A stretch of 31,043 nt of DNA, taken from NCBI GenBank assembly GCA_934254725.1, contig CAKQLR010000021.1, positions 1 to 31,043 of the forward strand, in the 5' to 3' direction. Position numbers and translations under genes: made by a program. The notes below the pieces were generated by a model. That model saw only the letters and a program-made list of their open reading frames with translations, searched no databases and was not told the origin of the DNA. Positions 7,392-15,620 of this stretch are shown in pieces. The first letter of the stretch is position 1; each line of letters begins with the position of its first letter. This DNA comes from an uncultured Clostridia bacterium. GTDB taxonomy: Bacteria > Bacillota > Clostridia > Christensenellales > Borkfalkiaceae.

Positions 7392-8795
7392 ATGAAGAAA
7401 ATCATATGTTTAATATTGGCGTTATCGTTCGTGTTTTCGCTCACCGCCTGCAATAAAAACAATAATGGCGGAGATAATACGGAACTTAGCGTTTTACTGG
7501 ATACTGCTGTCACGGCTTTTGGTTTTGAAGATGATATTCAGGCGGGTATAGACGAGATGAAAAAGTCTGTTGAAGATGGCTACATCGAAGACACACCTTC
7601 TCAAAGAATGATTATCAAAAACACCGAAATGCTCCGCGACTGGGCAAAAGAAAAGGAAATTACCATTAACAGTAAAAACTGGGGGTGGGCAGATTCTCTT
7701 ACAAATAAGCTCCAATCGGCTTTTCTTGCGCAAGATACGCCGGATGTAATCAACGGTGAAGCGCAAATGCCGGGCTTTGCGCAAAAGGGCTATCTTCAAC
7801 CGTTCCCTGATGACCTTGCAAACTGGGTTAAGGAAAATTGTCTATCTGTTGCTTATTCCGGTATGACGTTTAACGGTAAAATTTACGGCATAAGCCTTTC
7901 CCCGGGTATGACAATTCTTATGTGGAATAAGAATATGTTAAGGGAATGCGGTATTTCTGAAGCTGTAGTTAAAAACGGACCTAAAGATTGGGCAGAATGG
8001 GAAGCAACTATGCAAGAAGTAAAAGCAAAAGGAAAAAATGCCGGCGGCGTATATACCGGTGCAGGTGACGTAAACTACGGTGCTTTTTTAAGAAGCGGTA
8101 CTTTGCTTGTAAGTGCGGGTGGAGGATATGCAGATAGTAACGGTGGTCCTCAGGTATCGGCGCAGGCAAATATTGAAGCGTATGAGTTTATTCGCAGAAT
8201 GGCAAGCTATAATAAACCCGGTATGCTCAATGCGACATCGGAAGATGCTTACTTTTCACAATTCAGGACGGGTAATATGGCGTATTATGTTGACGGTACG
8301 TGGGCTATTCATGACGCCCAAAGGTTAGATTTTGAAACCGGTTACTGCATTATGCCAAACAAGGATGGAAGCGGAGACGGCGCCACCGTTATGATCGGTT
8401 GTGTATATCTTAGCGTGCCTATTTACGCGAAGAATACCGAACTTGCATGGGAGCTTATAAAATTCCTTTTAAGTGCAGACGTTCAAACTAATCTCGCAAA
8501 AGGTGGATTGCGCTTTCCCGTATTGACGTCCGCTTCGCAAACTGTTTATACGGATACAGCTTCTGAGTATTATAAGTCTTATTTTTCAGCATATAAACAG
8601 TTGACCGAATACGCAACAAATAAAGATGTGAAGGGTTTGCCTGCGTTTGCAATGAATAACGGTAAACTTTCGAGTTTGTGGGGCGCGGTTGGCGGATTGC
8701 TTGGAAGATTGGCGGATAACAAAAACACAACACAGGTATCCGTATTAGCAAACGACGCACAGAATGCGATGATGAAGGAATGGAATAAAGGTTAA
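7392..8795 (+). CDS. extracellular solute-binding lipoprotein of a sugar ABC importer
   Basis: Family 1 (MalE-like) sugar-binding protein of 467 residues, anchored through Cys20 of the lipobox SLTAC. After an unusual acidic stretch (~30-75), the canonical features appear: a segment stating target compartments (AQDTPDVINGEA), a Y-S-G..F.GK.YGI strand, WNK near 180, and the late AWELIKFLLSADVQ helix. AGGTG precedes the ATG. With the two upstream permeases it completes the importer except for the ATPase. A strong intercistronic hairpin separates it from the GH38 gene. The ligand is not readable from sequence; mannosylated oligosaccharide is inferred from the neighbour. Confidence 0.93.
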   Translation: MKKIICLILALSFVFSLTACNKNNNGGDNTELSVLLDTAVTAFGFEDDIQAGIDEMKKSVEDGYIEDTPSQRMIIKNTEMLRDWAKEKEITINSKNWGWADSLTNKLQSAFLAQDTPDVINGEAQMPGFAQKGYLQPFPDDLANWVKENCLSVAYSGMTFNGKIYGISLSPGMTILMWNKNMLRECGISEAVVKNGPKDWAEWEATMQEVKAKGKNAGGVYTGAGDVNYGAFLRSGTLLVSAGGGYADSNGGPQVSAQANIEAYEFIRRMASYNKPGMLNATSEDAYFSQFRTGNMAYYVDGTWAIHDAQRLDFETGYCIMPNKDGSGDGATVMIGCVYLSVPIYAKNTELAWELIKFLLSADVQTNLAKGGLRFPVLTSASQTVYTDTASEYYKSYFSAYKQLTEYATNKDVKGLPAFAMNNGKLSSLWGAVGGLLGRLADNKNTTQVSVLANDAQNAMMKEWNKG

Positions 8796-8800
8796 ATAAT

Positions 8801-8829
8801 AAGCCACGCCGTGTTTTACGGCGTGGCTT
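8801..8829 (+). terminator. perfect 12-bp hairpin between binding protein and GH38 genes
   Basis: AAGCCACGCCGT and ACGGCGTGGCTT form a perfect stem around the loop GTTTT. No T-run follows, so it is a poor Rho-independent terminator. It more likely acts as an RNA-stability or processing element that lets the binding protein be made in excess over the downstream enzyme, a common arrangement in sugar ABC operons. Transcription could read through. Confidence 0.6.
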
Positions 8830-8860
8830 AGGTTAGAATAAAATAGTTTCGAGGTATATA

Positions 8861-11800
8861 ATGCAAAAAATTTTGCAGAGAGCAAAAACAATTTTAGCGG
8901 AATTGAAAAATCGTAAAATTGTAAAAAAAGAAGCCGTTGAAAATATCCTTTATAAAAAGACAGGATACAAAACAGGTTCGCAAACTCCCGCGAATTTGTC
9001 GGAATTTGAAGCTTTTCCTAAAGACGGTTTTTGGGGCGGAGAATGCGATTCTCACGCGTGGTTTTATTTTAAGATTACGGCTGGGCAAAATAAATCCGGT
9101 AAAGCTGAGCAAAAAAATATTTATACCGCGCTTGAAATAACAACGAATTGTAGTCTGGAAAGCTCTGCAACAAGTCCGCAGTTTTTGCTTTATATAAACG
9201 GAAAAGAAATTTTAGGTGGGGACAATAATCATTTTGTATTTCCTTTGGCTGAAGGCGATTACGATATTTTTGTTTACGGCTATACGGGGATGAAAATTGA
9301 CAAAAAACTAACTTTCACACCTCATATAATAACTGTTGACGGTGATGTTGAACAGTTGATTTACGATTTAGAAGTCCCCGTTGAATTGCTTGAAATAACA
9401 CAGAAGGATAGTCTGGAATTTTCTGAAATATTGTCGTATGTAAATTCTGCGATAAATATTTTGGATTTGCGAAAAACTTCGCTGCACTTTAATTTGTCTG
9501 TAATAGATGCTAAAAATTATTTAAAAAAAGCGTTTTACGAGGGATACTGCAAAAAAACAGCTCCAACGGTAACGTGTGTCGGGCATACGCATATAGATGT
9601 TGCGTGGCTTTGGTCTGTAGAGCAATCCAAGGAAAAAGCTCAAAGATCTTTTGCTAATATGCTCGCACTTATGGACGAATATCCTGAGTTTACCTTCATT
9701 TCCTCTCAACCGATTTTGTATAAGTTTGTAAAAGAGGAAGCACCTACGCTTTATGCAAAAATTAAAGAGTTTGAAAAAGAAGGAAGGTGGGAAGTTGAGG
9801 GCGGAACATGGCTTGAAAACGATTGCAATCTCATTTCGGGGGAAAGTTTTGTCCGTCAACTTTTATATGGCAAAAAGTTTTTTAAGCAAGAATTCGATAA
9901 GGACAGCAAAATTTTGTGGTTACCGGATACCTTCGGATTTCCGGCATCAATACCTCAAATTTTAATAAAAAGCGGGATAACGGATTTTGCAACTTCTAAA
10001 ATAAATTGGAATGATCAAAATGATTTCCCTTATGAGGTTTTCTCTTGGCAAGGTATTGACGGTAGCTCGATTGACGGATTTATAATTACCGCGCAAGACT
10101 ATACTAACGACTTTTCAAGATACACTACCTATAACGGAGAAGGAACGCCTTCTCAGGTTAAAGGAACATGGAATCGTTTCAGGCAAAAAGATCTTACGGA
10201 CAATGTGTTGTTAGCTTATGGCTACGGAGACGGAGGCGGTGGCGCAACGCGAGAGTATTGTGAAAAACTTAAGCGTATGGAAAAAGGTATTCCGTCTTGC
10301 CCGACAGTTAAATTTGGCACATTTACCGAATATTTTAACAATTTAAAACAAAGGTCGACTTATAATAAAAAACAAACTTGGATGGGGGAACTGTATTTAG
10401 AGTTTCATCGCGGTACATATACTTCTATGGCAAGGAATAAGCGTTACAATAGAAAAGCTGAATATCTTTTAGGCAACGTGGAACTCTTTTGTGTAATGAA
10501 CAGTCTTTTAAACGGTTACAAATATCCTGAGGAAAAGCTTTTAGAATGTAGAGAACTTTTAATGCTTAATCAATTTCACGATATTTTGCCGGGAAGTTCT
10601 ATTCGTGAAGTGTACGAACAGTCGGATAATGACTACGAAACGCTATTTAACATTGCAAATTGCATTCTTGATGAAATTACTATTGAGCTATCTCAATCGG
10701 TCACTGCGTTTAATCCTACGTCTTTTAACTTCAGCGGAGATGTTTTAACCGATAATGAATATGTTTATGTAGAGAATGTTCCCTCACTTGGCTTCCGTTC
10801 TGTTTTGCCTGAGGTTAGAAATTCAATTAAAACAAATGATTATTTGCTTGAAAATGATTTTCTGAGGGTAGCCTTTAATACAAATGGGACAGTGGTTTCA
10901 ATTTTTGATAAGAACCAAAGCAGAGAGATTCTTTCTGCCGGAGGAAAGGGCTGTCGCATAGTTGCTTATGATGATTATCCCTTTAATTTTGATGCTTGGG
11001 AGATAAAAGACTACTATAAAGAAAAATCCTATGAAATAACCGAACCGATTTCTTCCGAAATTGTTGTTGAAGGTAATCGTACAGGCAAAAAAACGGTATA
11101 TAAGTATCTGAATTCAATCATCAAGCAAACTGTCTGGTTATATCAAAATAATAGGTATTTGGATTTTGAAAATGAAATTGACTGGAGTGAAGAACATACT
11201 ATTCTGAAAGCAGAAATCCCCCTTGACATAAATTGCTCTAAAGCTACCTGTGATATTCAGTTTGGTACCGTAGAAAGGTCGCTGGCAAAAAATACTTCGT
11301 GGGATAAGGCTCGTTTTGAAGTGTGTGCTCATAAGTTTGTAGATTATTCTGAAGCGGATTATGGCGTAGCCGTCATGAATGATTGTAAATACGGTTATAG
11401 TTTAGAATACAAAAACATGTCTTTGACTCTTTTAAAGTGTGCTACATCACCTAATGAAAATGCAGATAAAGGCAAGCATTATTTTAAATATGCAATTTAT
11501 CCGCATATAGGTGATTATGCTCAGTCGGATGTCGGAAAGGTGTCATTACAATACAATAATCCCATATTTATTGTAAGTAAAAACACTTTAGTTAAAGAAA
11601 TTAAAGATGCTTCATTGGTAAAAACAGACTCGGATAATATCGTGATTGAAGCGGTTAAATGTTCTGAGGATGGCGCAGGATTTATAGTAAGAGCCGTTGA
11701 GGAAAAGTGTAAAAGGACTGTTGCAACATTTGAGTTTATGCAGGAAATTGTTAGTGCAATGGAATGTGATCTTATGGAAAATGTTATTGACGTCTTTAAA

Positions 11801-11872
11801 TTTAATGGTAATAAACTTATTGTAGATTTTAAGCCATATGAAATAAAAACAATCAAAATAAAATTGATTTGA
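8861..11872 (+). CDS. GH38 alpha-mannosidase, cytoplasmic
   Basis: Glycoside hydrolase family 38, 1003 residues, no signal peptide, so it acts on imported sugars. An N-terminal beta domain (~1-235) precedes the catalytic domain. The zinc site is readable: His244 and Asp246 in GHTHIDVAW, the nucleophile Asp356 in LWLPDTFGF, and His573 in NQFHDILPGSS. The C-terminal half contains the usual beta-sandwich regions. Length fits bacterial and fungal class II alpha-mannosidases. A GAGG site precedes ATG 8861. It is the last gene of the AraC-linked operon; convergent transcription from the LacI gene follows. Likely substrate: alpha-linked mannosides delivered by the importer; linkage cannot be told. 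Confidence 0.95.
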   Translation: MQKILQRAKTILAELKNRKIVKKEAVENILYKKTGYKTGSQTPANLSEFEAFPKDGFWGGECDSHAWFYFKITAGQNKSGKAEQKNIYTALEITTNCSLESSATSPQFLLYINGKEILGGDNNHFVFPLAEGDYDIFVYGYTGMKIDKKLTFTPHIITVDGDVEQLIYDLEVPVELLEITQKDSLEFSEILSYVNSAINILDLRKTSLHFNLSVIDAKNYLKKAFYEGYCKKTAPTVTCVGHTHIDVAWLWSVEQSKEKAQRSFANMLALMDEYPEFTFISSQPILYKFVKEEAPTLYAKIKEFEKEGRWEVEGGTWLENDCNLISGESFVRQLLYGKKFFKQEFDKDSKILWLPDTFGFPASIPQILIKSGITDFATSKINWNDQNDFPYEVFSWQGIDGSSIDGFIITAQDYTNDFSRYTTYNGEGTPSQVKGTWNRFRQKDLTDNVLLAYGYGDGGGGATREYCEKLKRMEKGIPSCPTVKFGTFTEYFNNLKQRSTYNKKQTWMGELYLEFHRGTYTSMARNKRYNRKAEYLLGNVELFCVMNSLLNGYKYPEEKLLECRELLMLNQFHDILPGSSIREVYEQSDNDYETLFNIANCILDEITIELSQSVTAFNPTSFNFSGDVLTDNEYVYVENVPSLGFRSVLPEVRNSIKTNDYLLENDFLRVAFNTNGTVVSIFDKNQSREILSAGGKGCRIVAYDDYPFNFDAWEIKDYYKEKSYEITEPISSEIVVEGNRTGKKTVYKYLNSIIKQTVWLYQNNRYLDFENEIDWSEEHTILKAEIPLDINCSKATCDIQFGTVERSLAKNTSWDKARFEVCAHKFVDYSEADYGVAVMNDCKYGYSLEYKNMSLTLLKCATSPNENADKGKHYFKYAIYPHIGDYAQSDVGKVSLQYNNPIFIVSKNTLVKEIKDASLVKTDSDNIVIEAVKCSEDGAGFIVRAVEEKCKRTVATFEFMQEIVSAMECDLMENVIDVFKFNGNKLIVDFKPYEIKTIKIKLI

Positions 11873-12048
11873 TATGTAAAAGGTTAGATATTACATTCCG
11901 TGTCTCTGTCTTTCGGAAATATTACGGTATTAAAGACTTTTGTGCCTAAAAAAATCATAGGGCTTTCATTCTTCATTACTAATTATTTTTGCGGAATAAC
12001 CGACAGCCCAGAAGACGAAGCTTTATATATTTTTCTTATCTCATAAAA

Positions 12049-12089
12049 AACACCGCAGAAGTGTCGTTGCCTTAAACTTCTGCGGTGTT
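12049..12089 (-). terminator. bidirectional intrinsic terminator between GH38 and LacI genes
   Basis: AACACCGCAGAAG (12049-12061) pairs perfectly with CTTCTGCGGTGTT (12077-12089) around a 15-base loop. Read on the minus strand the stem is followed by a run of T (complement of A 12045-12050), so it terminates the LacI gene well. On the plus strand the following AATTATTTATTG is a weaker U-tract for the GH38 operon. The gap 11873-12048 shows no other supported feature. Confidence 0.8.
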
Positions 12090-12115
12090 AATTATTTATT
12101 GTTTTGTTCGGAAAA

Positions 12116-13174
12116 TCAATCTGAGTCGCTTTTTTTGAATGAATACATGTTTGATCTTAAAACCAATATGGGCGGGATCGTCACGTTTTTCGTAACGAAT
12201 TCATTGGTCATGTGTTTATATAATTTTTTTACGGCTTCTTTACCTTGTTTATACGGTGCCTGAAATATAGAGGCGTTGGCTATTCTCGCTTCAAGCAGTT
12301 TTACGTTTTCTTTGAAAAGGTCGGTCGTAACTATTTTCGGAGTATGCGTCTGAGAGAGCTTTTTTAAAAAAGGATATGCCGTAATCGTACTTGCGGTTGC
12401 AATGTAAACACCGTCGTACGACTTTTCTCCGTGAAAAATTTTTTTCAGCAACAGAGAAACAAGCGTAGGTTCGTCGTTATGTTCGTATACGTCAACTTCG
12501 GAAATAGAGCTGTCTTTTGCGGTAGCGATAAACCCGCTGATGTTTTTTTCGTGAATATAAGTGGATTTATTACCTGTAAGGATTGCTATTTTTCCTTTCG
12601 GACAGCATAGATCGAGGAATTCCGCAGCAAGCGCGCCTGCTGAATAACCGTCCGCCGCAACATTGAAAATTCTGTTTTTGCATGGAATATCGTTTACTAT
12701 GGTAACGATATTAACTCCCTTTTCACCAAGTTCGTTAAGCTTATCCATAAACTTATCCGCAGAACCGGACAAGAACAGGATAATAGAAGAGTACCCGTTG
12801 TTTTCAAAATCGTTCAGGGCGCAAAAAATTTCATCCGGGCGCTGTTCTGCGTTATAACCGGATATCACGCGTATGTCGGGGAAAACATTATATGCTTCTA
12901 TATCCGCAAACCCCGCGCGTATGCCAAGCTCTATTTCTTTTAAAAACTGGGGGACAGGGCAACATAAAATCGCCCCGACGGTAACGGGATTGCGTCTTAA
13001 AGCCTGTGCCGTCTGATTGATGGAATAATTCAGCCGTTCTGCCGTTTCCAAAACCCTTTGCTGCGTTTTTTTACTGAAACGCCCTTTGTTGTTAAGCGCC
13101 CGATATACTGTTCCGCTGGAAATATTCAATTCCTTTGCAATGTCGTAAATCGTTGCCTTTTTTTTATAATCCAT
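12116..13174 (-). CDS. LacI family transcriptional regulator
   Basis: Repressor of 352 residues. The helix-turn-helix and hinge occupy ~1-60 (TIYDIAKELNISSGTVYRALNN, then ..QALRR), followed by a periplasmic-binding-protein-like sensor domain with the VGAI.. opening and paired sub-domains to about residue 340. It diverges from the large catabolic operon. A LacI-type palindrome overlaps that operon's start site at 13337-13356, so the operon is its likely target. Its own promoter is at 13222-13250 and a 17-bp tandem repeat lies in its leader. The ribosome site is weak (GTGGG). The inducer is probably a sugar-acid or mannoside intermediate; unproven. Confidence 0.95.
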   Translation of the reverse strand: MDYKKKATIYDIAKELNISSGTVYRALNNKGRFSKKTQQRVLETAERLNYSINQTAQALRRNPVTVGAILCCPVPQFLKEIELGIRAGFADIEAYNVFPDIRVISGYNAEQRPDEIFCALNDFENNGYSSIILFLSGSADKFMDKLNELGEKGVNIVTIVNDIPCKNRIFNVAADGYSAGALAAEFLDLCCPKGKIAILTGNKSTYIHEKNISGFIATAKDSSISEVDVYEHNDEPTLVSLLLKKIFHGEKSYDGVYIATASTITAYPFLKKLSQTHTPKIVTTDLFKENVKLLEARIANASIFQAPYKQGKEAVKKLYKHMTNEFVTKNVTIPPILVLRSNMYSFKKSDSD

Positions 13175-13188
13175 ATAAACCCACGTTT

Positions 13189-13222
13189 TTTAGCATTTTA
13201 TTTGATTTAGCATTTTATTTGA
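13189..13222. repeat. perfect 17-bp tandem repeat in the LacI gene leader
   Basis: TTTAGCATTTTATTTGA occurs twice head-to-tail at 13189-13205 and 13206-13222. On the minus strand it spans the expected transcription start of the LacI gene, just after the -10 box. It may be a recent duplication or a pair of regulator sites. Confidence 0.7.
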
Positions 13223-13250
13223 TTTTACTATACAACCCGAAAAATGTCAA
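13222..13250 (-). promoter_or_regulatory. sigma-A promoter of the LacI gene
   Basis: Minus-strand TTGACA (13245-13250) and TAAAAT (13222-13227) are separated by 17 bp. The start site would fall inside the 17-bp tandem repeat, leaving a leader of about 40 bases before ATG 13174. Confidence 0.65.
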
Positions 13251-13307
13251 ATATATATTCCTTTTAAGGTTTTGTTTTGAAAGAAAAAATTATTTTTCTT
13301 AAAAGTA

Positions 13308-13336
13308 TTGACAAATGATTTAAAATGTGTTATGAT
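13308..13336 (+). promoter_or_regulatory. sigma-A promoter of the catabolic operon
   Basis: TTGACA (13308-13313), a 17-bp spacer, and TATGAT (13331-13336) make a near-consensus promoter. It lies 34 bp before ATG 13370 and abuts the LacI-type operator, so it should be strong unless repressed. Confidence 0.8.
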
Positions 13337-13356
13337 TTGCGTAATCGATAACGCAA
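13337..13356 (+). promoter_or_regulatory. LacI-family operator palindrome
   Basis: TTGCGTAATCGATAACGCAA is a 20-bp inverted repeat, symmetric except at one position per arm, with a central CG as in LacI/GalR operators. It starts one base after the -10 box and covers the transcription start, so a bound repressor would block initiation. The divergent LacI product is the natural binder. Confidence 0.8.
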
Positions 13357-13369
13357 AAAGAGGTTTCCG

Positions 13370-14023
13370 ATGAACGATTGTAAAGAATTGAGAAAGCAAA
13401 TTATCGATACCTGCCTTTGGCTTAAGCAGAACGGACTTGTGTTTGGAACATGGGGGAACATCAGCGTAAAACTCGATGACGGGAATATACTCATAACCCC
13501 TTCGAAAGTTGCATACGAGGATATGACCGAGGAGGATTTGGTTGTGCTTGCACCAGACGGTACGGTTGTAAGCGGCAACAGGCTTGCTACAAGCGAAAGG
13601 GAAATTCACCGCGGCATAATGAACGCTCGCAAAGACGCTGGCGCAATTATACATATGCATTCGCCTAAGGCAATGGCTGTATGCGCGAGAGAAGGTGGCG
13701 TGCCTGTAATTTCGGAGGAGATGTGTCAACTTATAGGCGGCGCTATACCTCTTACAAATCGTTTTGTCCCGTCAGAGGAGCATGTAGAACTCGGTAAAGT
13801 CGTATTGGAATCCATGACGGATGTTAATGCGATTCTGATAAGAAATCACGGTCCGGTTTGCATCGGAAGGACTCTTGAAGAAGCAAAAATTTGTTGTCTG
13901 GTCGTTGAAAAAAACTGTGGAATTTATCTTGATCTTCTCGCTTCCGGGCAGTACAACGAAATACCGGAAGAATATGTTAAAGCAGGAAGAAATTATTTTC
14001 TGTACAAGTACGGAAAATCTTAA
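13370..14023 (+). CDS. class II aldolase/epimerase (FucA/AraD family)
   Basis: Zinc-dependent sugar-phosphate aldolase or epimerase family, 217 residues, the usual length. Visible are GTWGNIS (26-32) and TPSKVAYEDM for phosphate or substrate binding, the probable catalytic Glu76 in SEREIH, and zinc ligands His95, His97 (HMHSP) and His160 (RNHGP). Members include L-fuculose-1-phosphate aldolase, ribulose-5-phosphate 4-epimerase and tetronate-phosphate decarboxylases, so the substrate is open. AGAGG precedes the ATG. It is the first gene of the LacI-controlled operon and the only class II aldolase in it. With the KDPG-type aldolase it would give two alternative cleavage routes. Confidence 0.92.
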   Translation: MNDCKELRKQIIDTCLWLKQNGLVFGTWGNISVKLDDGNILITPSKVAYEDMTEEDLVVLAPDGTVVSGNRLATSEREIHRGIMNARKDAGAIIHMHSPKAMAVCAREGGVPVISEEMCQLIGGAIPLTNRFVPSEEHVELGKVVLESMTDVNAILIRNHGPVCIGRTLEEAKICCLVVEKNCGIYLDLLASGQYNEIPEEYVKAGRNYFLYKYGKS

Positions 14024-14107
14024 TTATTGCTCGTTTTTGCGTGAAATAGGTGACTTTTATATTGTCTGATCGGTTGAGACTTTTTTTTTATAAACGGGAG
14101 ACGTATT

Positions 14108-15127
14108 ATGAGAGTAGTAACACTCGGAGAAATGATGATAAGACTTATGCCTAAGGGGAATTTGAGGTTGGAGCAGGCAGACGAATTCGAAGCTTATTAC
14201 GGCGGGGACGAATCTATAGTAGCTGTATCTCTTGCGCGGTTCGGACTGGAAAGCAGATACGTTACGAAACTGCCGGATAATCCGCTTGGCAGAAATGCCG
14301 TCAGGAAACTTCGCGGACAGGGCGTGGATACGTCGTTTATAGTTACGGGCGGAGAAAGAATGGGGTTGAATTTTTATGAAAGCGGTGCTTCCATGCGTCC
14401 GTCCTCCGTGCTTTACGACCGTAAACATTCGGCTGTTTCCGAAGCAAAACCCGACGAGTTCGATTTTGAAAATATATTCAGAGATGCGGATTGGTTTCAT
14501 GTTGCGGGTATAACGCCCGCGATCAGCGACAGCGCCGCCGAAATCGTAAAAAAGGCCATGCAGACAGCAAAAAAATATAATGTAAAAATAAGCGTGGATC
14601 TTAATTATCGCAGCAAGCTCTGGTCGCCCGAAAAAGCGCAGAGCGTTATGATCCCTTTAATGGAGTATGTCGACGTATGCATCGGCAATGAGGAAGACGC
14701 GGAAAAAGTACTTGGCTTTAAAACGGATAATACAGACGTGAATAAGGGAACTTTAGACGTCGAAAGTTACAAAAAGACTTTTAAAGCATTGAAAGAGACG
14801 TTCGGGTTCGAGTATATAGGTTCGACGTTAAGAGAAAGCCGTTCGGCTTCCGATAACGGCTGGTCGGCGCTTTTGTACGACGGAAAAGAATTTTACCACA
14901 CTACGTCGTACGATATCCACCTGGTTGACAGGGGCGGAGGCGGAGCATCTTTTGCCGCGGGAATGATTTACGGTATTCTTAACGGGTTTGATCTTCGAAA
15001 AACCGGAGAATTTGCGGCAGCCGCTTCGGCATTAAAGCAGACGATACTCGGTGACTTCAATCTTGTCGACCTTAAAGAAGTATACTCGCTTATGGGCGGA
15101 AATACCAGCGGCAGAGTACAAAGATAA
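14108..15127 (+). CDS. kdgK: 2-keto-3-deoxygluconate kinase homologue lacking catalytic Asp (probable pseudokinase)
   Basis: PfkB/ribokinase fold, 339 residues, full length and collinear with KDG kinases of Clostridia, including the ending SGRVQR as I remember that family. KDG kinase normally phosphorylates 2-keto-3-deoxygluconate before aldol cleavage. Here the signature usually ending GGGD or GAGD reads RGGGGASF: the catalytic base Asp is Ala280 (codon GCA, 14945-14947). The N-terminal GG(A/G)EANVA is GGDESIVA, so the sugar-binding Asn is Ile37. Asp to Ala needs two base changes, so one sequencing error cannot explain it. The reading frame is intact. It may be inactive, regulatory or altered in substrate. 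A GGGAG site precedes it. Confidence 0.9.
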   Translation: MRVVTLGEMMIRLMPKGNLRLEQADEFEAYYGGDESIVAVSLARFGLESRYVTKLPDNPLGRNAVRKLRGQGVDTSFIVTGGERMGLNFYESGASMRPSSVLYDRKHSAVSEAKPDEFDFENIFRDADWFHVAGITPAISDSAAEIVKKAMQTAKKYNVKISVDLNYRSKLWSPEKAQSVMIPLMEYVDVCIGNEEDAEKVLGFKTDNTDVNKGTLDVESYKKTFKALKETFGFEYIGSTLRESRSASDNGWSALLYDGKEFYHTTSYDIHLVDRGGGGASFAAGMIYGILNGFDLRKTGEFAAAASALKQTILGDFNLVDLKEVYSLMGGNTSGRVQR

Positions 15128-15153
15128 AAAAGTTTTTATAAGGACGAATCGCA

Positions 15154-15600
15154 ATGATAGTTGACAGAATAGAAAACAGAGATAAATACTATTGCCTCGG
15201 AGAAAAATACCGTCTGGCGCTCGATTATTTTGCTACGGTTTCATCCGAGCCTTTGGAAAAAAAGGACATACTTTTATCCGACGGAGAAACATTGGTTAAG
15301 GTGAGACCTATGGTTACAAAACCCGTAGAGCAATGCTCTTTCGAAGCGCACGAAAAGTATGCGGATATACATTTCGTCGCTTACGGCAGCGAATGTATAG
15401 GATACGCAAACGTGAACGTTCTAAATAAACTTTCCTATGATGAAGAGAAAGATATGGCTGCGCTTGACGGGGAAGGAACCCTTATTCCGCTGGAACGCGG
15501 GTACTTTATGATAACCCTACCGGAAGACGCTCACATGCCATGCGTGATAAATAAAAACCCTGTAAATCTCGGGAAAATGATAGCAAAAATAAAATTATAA
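15154..15600 (+). CDS. YhcH/YjgK/YiaL family cupin-like protein
   Basis: Protein of 148 residues of the YhcH/YjgK/YiaL (DUF386) family, related to EbgC. The core FEAHEKYADIHFV, then a G-E-C-IGYA strand and LPEDAHMP are the family's conserved metal-site segments. Members sit in sialate, uronate and ketogulonate operons and are thought to help open, mutarotate or isomerise acidic sugars. AAGGA precedes the ATG, 26 bp after the kinase. Its presence supports an acidic-sugar intermediate in this operon. The exact reaction is not known. Confidence 0.9.
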   Translation: MIVDRIENRDKYYCLGEKYRLALDYFATVSSEPLEKKDILLSDGETLVKVRPMVTKPVEQCSFEAHEKYADIHFVAYGSECIGYANVNVLNKLSYDEEKDMAALDGEGTLIPLERGYFMITLPEDAHMPCVINKNPVNLGKMIAKIKL

Positions 15601-15620
15601 AAAGCACGGAGTATACAGAA

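Noticed and set aside
13189..13222. CRISPR-like repeat
   Set aside because: Only two adjacent units with no spacers.
13247..13729. 160-codon minus-strand open frame across the operon promoter
   Set aside because: It overlaps the class II aldolase with its readable zinc ligands, and also covers the promoter and operator.
14024..14107. internal promoter or half-operator (TTTTGCGTG) before the kinase gene
   Set aside because: Only one arm of the palindrome is present and no paired -35/-10 boxes stand out.
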